Assembly (NCBI RefSeq): GCF_013184745.1
Contig: NZ_JAATVU010000035.1
Location: 1 to 60,559, forward strand
Reading direction: 5' to 3'
Length of the DNA stretch: 60,559 nt
From: Mangrovicoccus sp. HB161399
Lineage (GTDB): Bacteria; Pseudomonadota; Alphaproteobacteria; Rhodobacterales; Rhodobacteraceae
Shown: in pieces, positions 8,359 through 17,155 of the stretch
Layout of the letters: every line of letters starts with the position of its first letter
Position numbering within the stretch: position 1 is the first letter of the stretch
Notes under the pieces: model-generated
Databases searched by the model: none
What the model saw: only the letters and a program-made list of their open reading frames with translations
Told to the model about the DNA's origin: nothing
Made by a program: the position numbers and the translations under genes

Positions 8359-9150
8359 ATGACACTCGAACCTAGCAGCCTTTCGGGCCGCAGCGCGATC
8401 GTCACCGGCGCCGGGCAGGGCATCGGCCTGGCCATCGCCGAGGCGCTGATCGCAGCCGGGGCCCACGTCCTGGCCGTGGATCGCGACCCCGAGGGCGTTG
8501 CCGCCCTGGCCGCCCGCTTCCCCGGGGCGGTGGCGCCGGTCATCGGCGACGTGACCGATCCCGGCCTCACCGCAAAGCTCGATGCGGCGCTCGCCGACCG
8601 CGGCAGTACGCTGCACATCCTGTGCAACAATGCCGGAGTGGCCCGCGGCGCCCACGCGCTCGAAACCAGCGATGCCGATTTCGAACGCTATTTCCAGATC
8701 AATGTTCTGGGACTCTTCCGGCTGTCGCGTTGGGCGGTACCGCTGATGGTGCGGTCCGGCGGAGGCTCGATCGTCAACACCGCCTCGATCTTCGGCGAAA
8801 TCGGAGCCCAGAGCTCCTGCGGCTACTCTACCTCCAAAGCGGCGGTGATCGGGCTTACGCGGCAGATGGCCACCGATTTCGGACCGAACGGCATCCGGGT
8901 GAACGCCGTTGCGCCAGGCCTGATAGAGACGCCGCTGACGGCCGAGCGCATCCAGACCGAGTCCTGGCGGCGCATGGTGATGATCGACGGCGCGCCGCTG
9001 CGCCGGGTGGGCACGCCCGCAGATGTCGCGCGCGCCGTGCGCTTCCTTGCATCGGACGAAGCCGGCTTCGTCACGGGCCAGGTGCTGGCCGTCGACGGCG
9101 GCTGGGCGGCGGGCCGCTATCCGCGCGAGGTGCCGATCGATGTTGCCTGA
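8359..9150 (+). CDS. Short-chain dehydrogenase/reductase (third in module)
   Basis: A 263-residue classical SDR with TGAGQGIG near residue 18, VDRDPEG after beta-2 (NAD-type aspartate), NNAGVARG near 95, catalytic NTASIFGE serine near 145 and YSTSK near 158, and a VNAVAPGLIETPLT segment. The ATG at 8359 lies 10 bp after the previous SDR stop, preceded by GAGGA. Its last 11 bases overlap the start of the flavoprotein gene, indicating translational coupling, so the two enzymes are likely to act in sequence: alcohol to ketone, then alpha,beta-desaturation. Confidence 0.9.
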   Translation: MTLEPSSLSGRSAIVTGAGQGIGLAIAEALIAAGAHVLAVDRDPEGVAALAARFPGAVAPVIGDVTDPGLTAKLDAALADRGSTLHILCNNAGVARGAHALETSDADFERYFQINVLGLFRLSRWAVPLMVRSGGGSIVNTASIFGEIGAQSSCGYSTSKAAVIGLTRQMATDFGPNGIRVNAVAPGLIETPLTAERIQTESWRRMVMIDGAPLRRVGTPADVARAVRFLASDEAGFVTGQVLAVDGGWAAGRYPREVPIDVA

Positions 9151-10873
9151 GGCTTTCCCCGATCCCGACGCGCCCCTGCCCGAACGCTGCGAGCTCCTGG
9201 TGGTGGGCACCGGTGCGGCCGGCATGGCCGCCGCGCTTCGGGCAGAGGCATGCGGTCTCCACCCCATTCTCGTCGACAAGGCTCCCGTCTGGGGGGGCTC
9301 GACCGCGGTCTCGGGCGGTGCAATCTGGGTGCCGGACAATCCCCTCATGCGCCGCGCGGGCATGGCCGACGACCGCGCCGCCGCCAGAGCCTATCTGCAA
9401 TCAGAGGCCGGCAACCTCTTCAATGCCGAGTTGGTCGATGCCTTCCTGTCCCAGGGCCCCGAAGCCATCGCCTTCTTCAACGACGAGACCGAGCTGACAC
9501 TGTCCCACCGGCCGGTCTCGCCCGACTACCATTCCGACCGCTACGGCGCTGCCGAAGGCGGGAGGGCGCTCGACGCACATGATTTCGACGGCCGCAAGCT
9601 CGGGCCGATGCTGGCGCGGATGAAGCCGCCGATCGAGGATTTCACGATCCTCGGCGGGCTCACGCTCGGGCGGCCGGACATCTACCATTTCCTGAGGATG
9701 ACCCGCTCTGCCGTTTCGGCCCGGTATGCGGCTGGCCGGATCCTGCGCTATGGGATCGACCGGCTTGGCCATGGTCGCAATACCCGTCTGGTAATGGGCG
9801 CGGCGGTGGCTGCGCGGCTGGCGTCCAGCGCTTTCGCCCGCGGCATCCCGATGCATCTGGGACAGGAGCTCGTGGCCCTCGAACGCAACGCCTCCGGCCG
9901 TGTGACCGGGGCTCAGCTGCGCTGTGGCGGAGTCATCCGGCGCATCACAGCGAGCCACGGCGTGGTGCTGGCCGCAGGCGGCTTCCCGCACGACGCCGCT
10001 CGCCGTGCGCGGACCTTCGACCACGTTCGCCGCGGCCTGCCGCATTACTCGATGTCGCCTGCGTCCGGCACCGGCGGTGCGATTGCCGCTGCCGAGGCAA
10101 TCGGTGCAGCCTTCGTCGAGAGCAATTCCAACGCCGCCTTCTGGACACCGGTCTCGCTTCTGAAGAACCGCGATGGCAGCACCCGCCCCTTCCCGCATCT
10201 GTTCCTCGACCGCGCCAAGCCTGGCGTGATCGCGGTCGGCCATGACGGGCAGCGCTTCGTCAACGAGGCGGTGAGCTATCACGACTTCGTTCAGGCGCTG
10301 ATAGGCAAGCTTCTTGACGGGGGACAGCGTTCGGCATGGCTCGTCTGCGATCATCGGGCGCTCAGGCGCTACGGGCTAGGTGCGGTGCCGGCCTTTCCGG
10401 GGCGCATCGCTCCCCACCTGGCCAGCGGCTATCTGAAGCGCGGTGCGACTCTGGCCGAGCTTGCTGGCAATTGCGGCATCGACCCTGCAGCTCTCAGCCA
10501 GACGATCGAGAGGTTCAACCGGGACGCTGCCTCCGGCACCGATAGCGAATTCGGCAAGGGCACGACTAGCTACCAGCGCTATCTCGGCGATCCCGAGTGC
10601 AAGCCGAATCCCTGCCTGCGGCCGCTCGTGGGCCCGCTTTATGCAGTCGAGATCTTTCCCGGCGACATCGGCACTTCGATGGGTTTGGAGATTGACGCGC
10701 AGGGCCGTGTCAAGGACCGCGAGGGCCAGCCGATCGAGGGGCTCTTCGCCTGCGGCAACGATATCAACTCGATCATGTCAGGGGCCTATCCAGGCGCCGG
10801 AATCACCCTCGGCCCGGCATTGACCTTCGGCTATATCGTCGGCAACAGCGCCGCTGAACTACCGGCGGCCTAG
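9140..10873 (+). CDS. FAD-binding dehydrogenase (3-ketosteroid delta-1-dehydrogenase / fumarate reductase flavoprotein family)
   Basis: A 577-residue flavoprotein. The N-terminal dinucleotide-binding motif VVGTGAAGMAAALRA is at about residues 20-34, followed by GGSTAVSGGAIWVPDN near 55, which is typical of the KstD branch. A substrate domain follows, and a C-terminal FAD-contact segment FACGNDINSIMSGAYPGAG with LGPALTFGYIVG. Family members introduce a double bond next to a ketone on cyclic substrates or reduce enoyl groups. It is the last gene of the operon and overlaps the upstream SDR by 11 bp, which fixes the ATG at 9140. A steroid or hydroaromatic substrate is possible; the sequence does not decide. 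Confidence 0.88.
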   Translation: MLPEAFPDPDAPLPERCELLVVGTGAAGMAAALRAEACGLHPILVDKAPVWGGSTAVSGGAIWVPDNPLMRRAGMADDRAAARAYLQSEAGNLFNAELVDAFLSQGPEAIAFFNDETELTLSHRPVSPDYHSDRYGAAEGGRALDAHDFDGRKLGPMLARMKPPIEDFTILGGLTLGRPDIYHFLRMTRSAVSARYAAGRILRYGIDRLGHGRNTRLVMGAAVAARLASSAFARGIPMHLGQELVALERNASGRVTGAQLRCGGVIRRITASHGVVLAAGGFPHDAARRARTFDHVRRGLPHYSMSPASGTGGAIAAAEAIGAAFVESNSNAAFWTPVSLLKNRDGSTRPFPHLFLDRAKPGVIAVGHDGQRFVNEAVSYHDFVQALIGKLLDGGQRSAWLVCDHRALRRYGLGAVPAFPGRIAPHLASGYLKRGATLAELAGNCGIDPAALSQTIERFNRDAASGTDSEFGKGTTSYQRYLGDPECKPNPCLRPLVGPLYAVEIFPGDIGTSMGLEIDAQGRVKDREGQPIEGLFACGNDINSIMSGAYPGAGITLGPALTFGYIVGNSAAELPAA

Positions 10874-11064
10874 GCGCCGCCGGGCACGGACCGCCACGCG
10901 GCCGAGTTCGACCGGCAGTTGCTTGCTGCCGCGAGCCATGACAAGGCAGCGGTCTTGCTGATGACGATCCCGGGCATCGGACCGGTGACTGCCCTGTCAT
11001 TTTCCGCCGCAGTGGAAGACCCGGGCAATTTCCGGCGGTCGCGTTCCGTTGGGGCGTGGCTCGG
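10874..11064 (+). pseudogene. IS110-type transposase C-terminal fragment
   Basis: Directly after the flavoprotein stop, one frame reads MTIPGIGPVTAL, then DDP-like EDPGNFRRSRSVGAWLGL. This is the conserved helix-hairpin-helix and serine region of the IS110/IS116 transposase C-terminal domain. Only about 60 residues remain; there is no start codon and no N-terminal DEDD domain. The homology stops abruptly at about 11064, where a fragment of fic begins in the opposite orientation. It is a dead relic. Confidence 0.8.
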
Positions 11065-11217
11065 GCTGGCTTCGGAGCGGGCGAGCGCCATGTCGGCGAT
11101 CGCGCGGGCAATGCGGCCGTTGCCATCCTCGAAAGGATGGATGGTCACGAACCACAGATGCGCCAGCGCGGCGCGCAGGACCGGATCTGTCTTGTCGGGC
11201 CGCTCGAACCAGTCCAG
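11064..11217 (-). pseudogene. Fragment of a Fic gene (active-site region)
   Basis: About 153 bp match 58037-58189, inside the intact fic gene, with roughly nine mismatches (about 94% identity by eye). It encodes LDWFERPDKTDPVLRAALA and the Fic motif HPFEDGNGRIARA. Both sides end abruptly: an IS110 relic on one side, unrelated GC-rich DNA on the other. It is not functional, but it shows that a fic homologue was once here or was copied here. Confidence 0.85.
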
Positions 11218-14009
11218 CCGGACGCAGCCATTTGCGAAGGTCGCAGAGAGCGGCCTCACTGTCGGCATTTTACCGGAAAGGCTGGCGGGCGGACGTGCCG
11301 GGGCGGCCGGAAATCTGCGGGTCCCAGCCCTTGGCGGCACTGCCGCATGGAGCCGCGGCCCTGCCTGGGCCATTGAGGCCGCCAGTGCCTTCGGCCGTGC
11401 CATGCTGCCCGCGGAGTCTCCCCTAATCCTCCCTTTTTGTTACGTGCTCCCCGAAATCCGGAAAACGCAATGAAAACAATGCACGGATTGGAACCCCAGG
11501 CAGCGATCAGCGGTGCAAAAGTTACGTTTTATTACGTATGCCCATCGAGGGCACCCGCGCGCCGGATGGATTTCAGGCCGCCATGCCGCCGTCATGCCCA
11601 TGTCCCCGGAGGCGCCGGGGGCACCCCTGGGCTGCATGCTCCGTGCCGCCATGGCTGCGTCCATGGGGGTCCCCGCCGGGTCGGGTGGCGACGGCAGACA
11701 ATGCCCGGATGGGGCCCCTCCCGCTTGCCCGACATGCAGCAGCGCGGCCGCGGCCAGCGTCCCGATGGCGTCGCAGGGGGCGGCAAGCCGCCGGAGCGCG
11801 GCCCCCTGCCAGCCGCCTCTTCGATGGGAAGCAGCCGCGGTCCGGACCATGGCGCCCGGCCAGGGCCATCGGCACCGGCTTGTCTCCCGGTCGGCGGACC
11901 GGCTGCCCCGGCTGCAGCGAAGGGATGGACGGCCAACTCCGCGCAATCCCTGCGGCGGCGGCCCTCCTGCGGCATGGGGGTCCGGAGCGGCGCCCGGAAC
12001 GGGACTGCGGAAACCCGAAGACGCTGGGCGTCGCGCCGAAGGGCCGTCAGAGCGCCTGTAGCGCCTCCTGAGCGGGGGAGTTTCATTTCCGGCTGGCTAG
12101 CACCGTCCAAATGAAGTCCGCATTCTGGGAGCCGCCTGGGAGAGTTTGCAAGCTTTCCGGGACGGCCGGAGATGTTCCCGGAGGTGCCGCCGCAGAGATG
12201 GACTTGGCGGGCAGCGCCCAGCGCGTTTCCGGGCAAGACACCATTCGGCCCGCGGCATGAGCCGCGCCGGGACGCTCCGTGGCACCGGGTTCAGGGGGAA
12301 GACCCCGGCAACACAGTTCCGGAGATTGGGAGGCAGGAAAGCACCGTGCCTTCGCCCAGCGCGTTCCCGGGTGCGACAGCGTCAGCGGCAGCGGGACCGG
12401 GAGAAGGCCCCTCCGGCAGCAGATGGAACCGATGGCCCATATCCGCAGCTCTCCGCAACCGGCCTGTCCGCGCGGGCGGTCCCCGGGAAGGCCCCATGCC
12501 AGGAATGCTGGCTTGATGGCCTGGCTGGCCGATGCCGGGTCCTGCGCCGGTTTCCGGCCGCCGCTGTCATCCTGCGCGTGCAGTGCCCGTCCGCTGTGGT
12601 TTTCTGTCCCGGGGGTTCGGGAGCCAGGCCCTTCGCGGGAAGGCCGTCCCCGGGCAGAGGCTTGCCTTTTGCCGGTCAGCTTGTCCTGGAGGCCGTTCCG
12701 CTTCCGCACGCCAATGCCCGGCGGGACCGCGATCCATCCCGGGATGTCAGGCAGGTCTCTCCCCTGCCCGCCTGCACGGAAGGCAAGCCGGAACCGGACG
12801 TGAGGACGCCGTCCGCATCGAAACCCGGTCCGGCGAGGGAGCCGGGGCAAGGCGCCGGACATCGTTCCCTGTCCAGGATGGAGGCCGCTGTTGCAAGGGG
12901 CTGTCCGGGCGCTTCGGTCCTCACGGCAAGGCAGCCGGGGCAAACCCTTCACCGTGGCCTGCTGCCTCCGCGGACTGGCCCGGCAATGGCGGACGCGCCG
13001 GAGATGCAGAGCGCCCACCAATGCCGCCCCCTCTCGGCCCCCCGGGCCCAATCCGAACGGTCCAGACCTATCCCCGGTGCGCCCAGCGCGTTCGCCGGGC
13101 CTCCGGGCAGAGCGGGTGCAACTGGTGCAAGCGCCGGTTCCGGTGCCGCCATGGGCAGGCGCTTCCCGGTCCGGACAGGCGGGACCAGCCGGCCGCCATC
13201 TTCGTCATTCCGCCGACGCCTGCCCTTTCCCTGGCTCCGCAGGCCCTTCCCTTCCCCTTGCCCGGAAGGGGGAGCCGCCCTGCCGCAGACGGTGACCGGG
13301 ACGGGGAGCAGGCATCGTCCCGGTCACGGCGGAACTGCCCGTGGCAAGCTTTCCCGTCCCGCCCAGCGCGCCGTCAGGCTCCGCGGCCGGAGGCTGCTCC
13401 ATCCATGGATCAGGGCGTCGCGCCGAGCGGCCGGGACCCTTGCATGCCGGGCCGCGGCCAGCGGGGCAGCTGCCGGTCCTCATCATCGCCGCATCTGTCT
13501 GGCCGTCCGGCGGCGGTCCGGGACATGAGCGCTTCGATGTCGCCCTGCAAATGCCCGTCGCGACTTTCCCCCGGGATTGCCGCAGTGCAGGTCACCCGAT
13601 CGGCACCGTTCTGATGGCGTCGCCGGTCAGCGAGGCAAGGCTGGCCTTGGCTGCGCCACGCTCTGCCCCGTCAAGGAGCGCAATCCTCCCGGCGAGGGGA
13701 ACCGGAAGAAACGCAACCTCCACCCCGTTCGTGTCCCTCCCGCGAGGGCCGCATTCCGGAAATGCGTGCCGGACCTTGCCGCGCAGCTCCCCGCAATGAC
13801 GGCGCACAGCACAGCCCGGACCAATGGTCTTCCCTCGCGGTCCTGGCGGTTCATCTCCTGTCCGCCTGGCCACATGCGGGAAACGGCCGGATCGCGGGGC
13901 CCGGCCGCAAAGCTGCGGCACGTCCGGCAGAAAATCCCAAATCCGTTGGCACCCGACATGGGGTGTCCTAGACCGGAGCCATGACGCTCCACTTCAGGCA
14001 GGCATTCCA
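11218..14009. other. 2.8-kb very GC-rich stretch without a credible gene
   Basis: Long frames are open on both strands in most phases, but none shows a domain, coherent amino-acid composition or ribosome site; their translations are rich in Arg, Pro, Gly and Ala, as expected from random GC-rich DNA. A short AT-richer patch lies at 11428-11540. A motif close to CGCCCAGCGCGTTNCCGGG recurs at 12215-12233, 12353-12371 and 13080-13099, with a shorter version at 13360-13370. The right end must contain the promoter of the RTX gene. I see no RNA gene. It could be eroded coding DNA or spacer. Confidence 0.6.
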
Positions 14010-15449
14010 ATGAAAACCTATTCCTTCCGCGGCTACACCCTCATCGACGGCAGCTTGTCCGGTCTCGCGACGCTGGATGTGGTGCTCCCGGACCTGCAGG
14101 AATTCTTCGACTATTCGGTCTCGCAGAATTTCTTCGGCCTTCCTGTCGCGGATATGAGAATCCTCGACAGCTCGGGCATTGCAGCAGATGTCCGCCTCAA
14201 TGGGGCCTCCGTCCCGCAGGACCATTTCGGCGGCCGCTACACGGTGCTGGTTCTGGAGGTTGCCACCGGTGTCCATGCCGGAGCGATCCTGCTCGATCTC
14301 TACGATCTCGACGCCAACACCGACATGATCTTCCATCTCGGCGGCACCGCTGCCGATCTATCGGATCTCGATGGCGTGCTGGAATTCATCGGGAGCTTCG
14401 ATCCCGGCGTGCCGGGCGCCCTGCAGGTGCCGGAGGGCAGCTTCGCCCCGGGAACACCGATCAGCATTCCGGACCTGTCCGGGCTTGCCGAGATGCCAGA
14501 CGACCTTTCGGGCATCTCCGAGGACGACATGGTCACGGGAACCCGGGAAAGCGAGAGGATCGCCACCGGGCCCGGCAACGACACCGTGTTCGCGAGCGGC
14601 GGGCAGGACCGTGTGGAGGGGGGCGACGGGGCCGACGTGCTCTACGGCCAGGATGGCAATGACACCCTGATCGGCGGCTTCGGCCGGGACACGCTGGACG
14701 GCGGAACTGGCAACGACATCCTGGAAGGCCGTTTCGGCGATGACAGGATCTACGGAGGCGACGGGAACGACACGGCCGAGGGAGGCCTCGGGAACGACCG
14801 TATCGAAGGCGGCGAAGGTTACGACCTGCTCTTCGGCCAGGGCGGCGACGACATGCTGGCCGGTGGCGCCGAAAGGGACCGGCTTGTGGGAGGCTTCGGG
14901 GACGACACGCTGGATGGCGGCAGCGACGACGACTTCCTCTGGGGCGGCTTCGGCAATGACCTGCTCTCGGGCGGAGACGGAGCCGACACCCTCGATGGCC
15001 GTGGCGGGGACGACACGCTGGATGGCGGGGCGGGCGACGACTCCCTGGAAGGCCGCTCCGGCAACGACGTGATCTCGGGGGGCGACGGCCAGGACACCTT
15101 GAATGGCAGCAGCGGCAATGACCGGCTGGACGGGGGCGAGGGCGACGACCATCTGGGAGGCAGCAGCGGCCAAGATATCATGACCGGAGGCGAGGGAGCG
15201 GACAGCTTCCATTTCTATTTCAGCTCGTGGTCCGTGAACAGCGCAATCACCGATTTCGAACTCGGCGAGGACGTGCTGCTGCTGAACCGGTCCATCATGA
15301 ACGGCGCTGCGGACACGGCGGCCTTGCTGGACCAGGTTGCGGCCGATGCGGAAACCGGCCTGCTGCTCGATTTCGGCGGAGACAGGACGTTGCTGCTCGA
15401 GGGAATCGCCGACAGGATGCTGCTTGCCGACGACATCTCGTTCTTTTGA
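14010..15449 (+). CDS. RTX-type calcium-binding protein (hemolysin-type repeats)
   Basis: A 479-residue acidic protein. Residues 1-170 form an unidentified N-terminal domain without catalytic motifs. Residues about 190-400 hold around eleven GGxGxDxLx nonapeptide blocks (for example GGDGADVLYGQDGNDTLIGG), which fold into a calcium-loaded beta-roll. The last 65 residues, ending LLADDISFF, resemble the uncleaved C-terminal signal of type I secreted proteins. It should therefore be exported to the cell surface or medium. No ABC exporter, membrane-fusion protein or TolC gene lies nearby, so secretion would need chromosomal genes. The start follows a weak AGGCAGG site. Possible roles are adhesin or matrix protein; no toxin or protease domain is seen. 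Confidence 0.88.
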   Translation: MKTYSFRGYTLIDGSLSGLATLDVVLPDLQEFFDYSVSQNFFGLPVADMRILDSSGIAADVRLNGASVPQDHFGGRYTVLVLEVATGVHAGAILLDLYDLDANTDMIFHLGGTAADLSDLDGVLEFIGSFDPGVPGALQVPEGSFAPGTPISIPDLSGLAEMPDDLSGISEDDMVTGTRESERIATGPGNDTVFASGGQDRVEGGDGADVLYGQDGNDTLIGGFGRDTLDGGTGNDILEGRFGDDRIYGGDGNDTAEGGLGNDRIEGGEGYDLLFGQGGDDMLAGGAERDRLVGGFGDDTLDGGSDDDFLWGGFGNDLLSGGDGADTLDGRGGDDTLDGGAGDDSLEGRSGNDVISGGDGQDTLNGSSGNDRLDGGEGDDHLGGSSGQDIMTGGEGADSFHFYFSSWSVNSAITDFELGEDVLLLNRSIMNGAADTAALLDQVAADAETGLLLDFGGDRTLLLEGIADRMLLADDISFF

Positions 15450-15470
15450 CCCTCTCCCGGCAGGCGCGGC

Positions 15471-15686
15471 TCATTTCCCGCCTCCCCGCTTCCGCACGGG
15501 TTTCGCTGTCCTTGCGGCGGCAACCCTGCCGCGCTCATAGGCGTCCAGATCGGAAAGGCGCCACCGCGTCGTTCCGGCGGCGATCCGGACCGGCTCCGGA
15601 AAGCCGTCCTGGCCCCCTGCCCAGCGCCGGACGGCAGGGCGGGCAACGGAATGGCGCGCGGCGACCTCCCTGTCGGACAGGTACAT
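15471..15686 (-). CDS. AlpA-family helix-turn-helix regulator (MerR-like excisionase fold)
   Basis: A 71-residue protein matching the AlpA pattern: YLSDREVAARHSV (helix 1-2), ARPAVRRW (recognition helix), FPEPVRIAAGTTRWRLSDLDAYERGR (wing and helix). AlpA proteins activate or regulate integrase/excisionase genes of prophages and genomic islands. I place the start at the ATG at 15686; the frame is open up to an ATG at 15959 with AGGGG upstream, but that extension is low-complexity Pro/Arg/Gly and unlike any domain. No intact integrase is next to it, only the broken one at 16501, so it may be an orphan relic. Confidence 0.7.
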   Translation of the reverse strand: MYLSDREVAARHSVARPAVRRWAGGQDGFPEPVRIAAGTTRWRLSDLDAYERGRVAAARTAKPVRKRGGGK

Positions 15687-16179
15687 GTCCCGTCCGGGGC
15701 CGGAAGGATTGCCCGGCCGCCCGGAAGCTGCGGCGAGGCTTTCCGCCCGGCGGGCGCCTTCCGTTCCGCTGCCCCGCCCTCCGGGCCTGCAACGGCTGCA
15801 CGTCCGGTGCGGTCGGCTTCCGGAAAGGTCCCGGTTCCGTCCGGGGAAAGAGCCCCGTGTTCGAACAGGGCTGGCTGGCGATTGGGGAGCACTGACATGT
15901 GTCCACCCTCTTGTTGGGCAGCCCGGCACATCATGTGTATATCGGCCGGAATTTTCCATGGACCCCTAGCCGATCTGGCGATCGCGCTGCGGTTGGATAC
16001 AAGATGCTGCGAGGTGCAGCGGCTGTAAAGCACGAATTCAGGGTCGCCGATGCGGCCCGGCATGCGGGTTTCCGGCAGCCTCCGCCGGGACCGTGCCGGA
16101 ACGGGCCGTGCCCCTGCCCTCCCCTGCCGCATCCGGCAGCGCCGCGCAGCATCCGGTAACTCTGGCTACGGAAGAACCC
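15687..16179. other. 0.5-kb spacer between AlpA-like gene and tail-collar relic
   Basis: GC-rich to about 15890, then mixed composition to 16040. No domain was recognised on either strand. It should contain the upstream region of the AlpA-like gene. Nothing else can be supported. Confidence 0.4.
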
Positions 16180-16479
16180 GAAATCTTCGCGGGACGAACA
16201 GTGCTCGCCGCAGGGGGGCCAGAGGGCCGCTACGAGTATCGAAAGCGCGGCGGGGAAGAAACACACAAACTTACACCGGATGAGATGCCAAGACATGATC
16301 ACGAACCGGACGGAAGGCTTGAAGGCTACTGGGCAAATGTCCGGGGCGACTCCGCCACAAACGGCTTTCAAGGTGGAAGCTATCGGGTGACATCCCGGAA
16401 ACCGGTCGCCGCTGGAGGCAGCGAAGCCCACAACAACATGCCGCCCTATATTGCGCTCTACTTCTGCAAGAAGAGCTGA
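16180..16479 (+). pseudogene. Phage tail-collar domain protein, C-terminal remnant
   Basis: The frame ending at 16479 carries the C-terminus of a phage tail-collar (tail fibre tip) protein: GGEETHKLTPDEMPRHDHE, a variable loop, then GGSEAHNNMPPYIALYFCKK, the nearly invariant collar ending. The upstream part expected of the family is missing; before about 16180 the frame becomes low-complexity and the only start is a GTG at 16093. It is most likely a truncated leftover of a prophage, although a short expressed protein cannot be excluded. The base composition is lower in GC than the flanks. Confidence 0.75.
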
Positions 16480-16500
16480 TGGGCGGGCTGGGGACCGGTC

Positions 16501-16794
16501 ATGCTGCCTGATGGCGATGCCGCCGTGTCCGGCGGCCTGCTCGCCCTAGTCGCCGCCTCGGGCGAGCGGGCCACGGAGCGCACGCGGGAGTTCTTTGGCG
16601 CCCGGATCCGCAACCCGAACACCCGCCGCACCTATCTGCGCGCCGTGACGGAATTCTGCGCCTTCCTCGACGACTTGGGCGACATGCAGCCTCCAGGAGA
16701 TCCGGCCGCTGCATGTCGCCGCCCATGTTGAGTGCCTGCTGCAGGCCCGCGCGTGCGCCACCGCGAAGCAGCGCCTTGCCGCCATCCGCAGCGG
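16501..16794 (+). pseudogene. Tyrosine recombinase (phage/transposon integrase), frameshifted N-terminal fragment
   Basis: The first frame (from the ATG at 16501) encodes a core-binding, SAM-like integrase N-terminus: ERTREFFGARIRNPNTRRTY, then LRAVTEFCAFLDDLGDMQP. Near 16690 the homology jumps by one base to another frame reading LQEIRPLHVAAHVECLLQAR, then ATAKQRLAAIR, and stops matching at about 16794. The catalytic domain with the R-H-R-Y residues is absent. The gene is therefore disrupted twice: a frameshift and a truncation at the edge of the replication origin. Confidence 0.85.
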
Positions 16795-16881
16795 GAATGA
16801 GCGTTGGCAAGCGTTTGTGCTCTTTGCTCTTGATACCCGTGACTATCATCTTGCGGGTACATTTTGGTCTGCTTTGGCTCT

Positions 16882-16914
16882 GAGTTAGTAAGTTAAATAA
16901 GAGTTAAAGAGTTA
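16882..16914. other. AT-rich patch with GAGTTA repeats (candidate DNA-unwinding element)
   Basis: GAGTTA occurs at 16882, 16901 and 16909 with a related AGTTAA at 16891, in the most AT-rich part of the region upstream of repA. Such AT-rich direct repeats beside iterons are typical of the strand-opening element of iteron plasmids. A partial DnaA-box match (ATGGATAA) lies at about 16952. Confidence 0.5.
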
Positions 16915-16958
16915 CGGTCTGTCGATAACTTGAATCGTCATTGTAAAACAAATGGATA

Positions 16959-16990
16959 AACTTCGTGACTCGGCGTCGAGTCACGAAGTT
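16959..16990. promoter_or_regulatory. Perfect 14-bp inverted repeat with iteron core (probable RepA operator)
   Basis: AACTTCGTGACTCG (16959-16972) and its exact complement CGAGTCACGAAGTT (16977-16990) flank 4 bases. The arms contain CACGAAG, the core of the downstream iterons, in inverted orientation; a further GAGTCACGAAG lies at about 17010-17020. Inverted iterons near the rep promoter commonly bind Rep dimers to repress rep transcription. Confidence 0.75.
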
Positions 16991-17072
16991 GTTGCAGCAA
17001 GTTGGCCCCGAGTCACGAAGCCGATGCATCAACACCAAGAATTCGCCCGACTCGGCACTCGTCGGTTGACGT

Positions 17073-17148
17073 GGCCTGAAAACACGAAGTAGGCTTGAAA
17101 GCACGAAGCGGGCCTGAAGGCACGAAGACCGCGTGAACCCACGAAGTA
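17073..17148 (+). repeat. Four 19-bp iterons (replication origin, oriV)
   Basis: Four tandem direct repeats with exact 19-bp spacing; the CACGAAG core begins at 17083, 17102, 17121 and 17140. The fuller unit resembles GGCCTGAAAACACGAAGTA. They end just before the repA start codon. The spacing of slightly under two helical turns, the match to the upstream inverted repeat, and the adjacent Rep gene identify the plasmid origin. Confidence 0.9.
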
Positions 17149-17155
17149 TTTGCAG

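Noticed and set aside
12083-13614. Long open frames of 320-460 residues on both strands
   Set aside because: All phases are open because of GC-richness; the translations are Arg/Pro/Gly-rich, without domains or ribosome sites.
17073-17148. CRISPR-like short repeats
   Set aside because: Spacing is a constant 19 bp without variable spacers of normal length; they are iterons beside repA. No cas gene is present.
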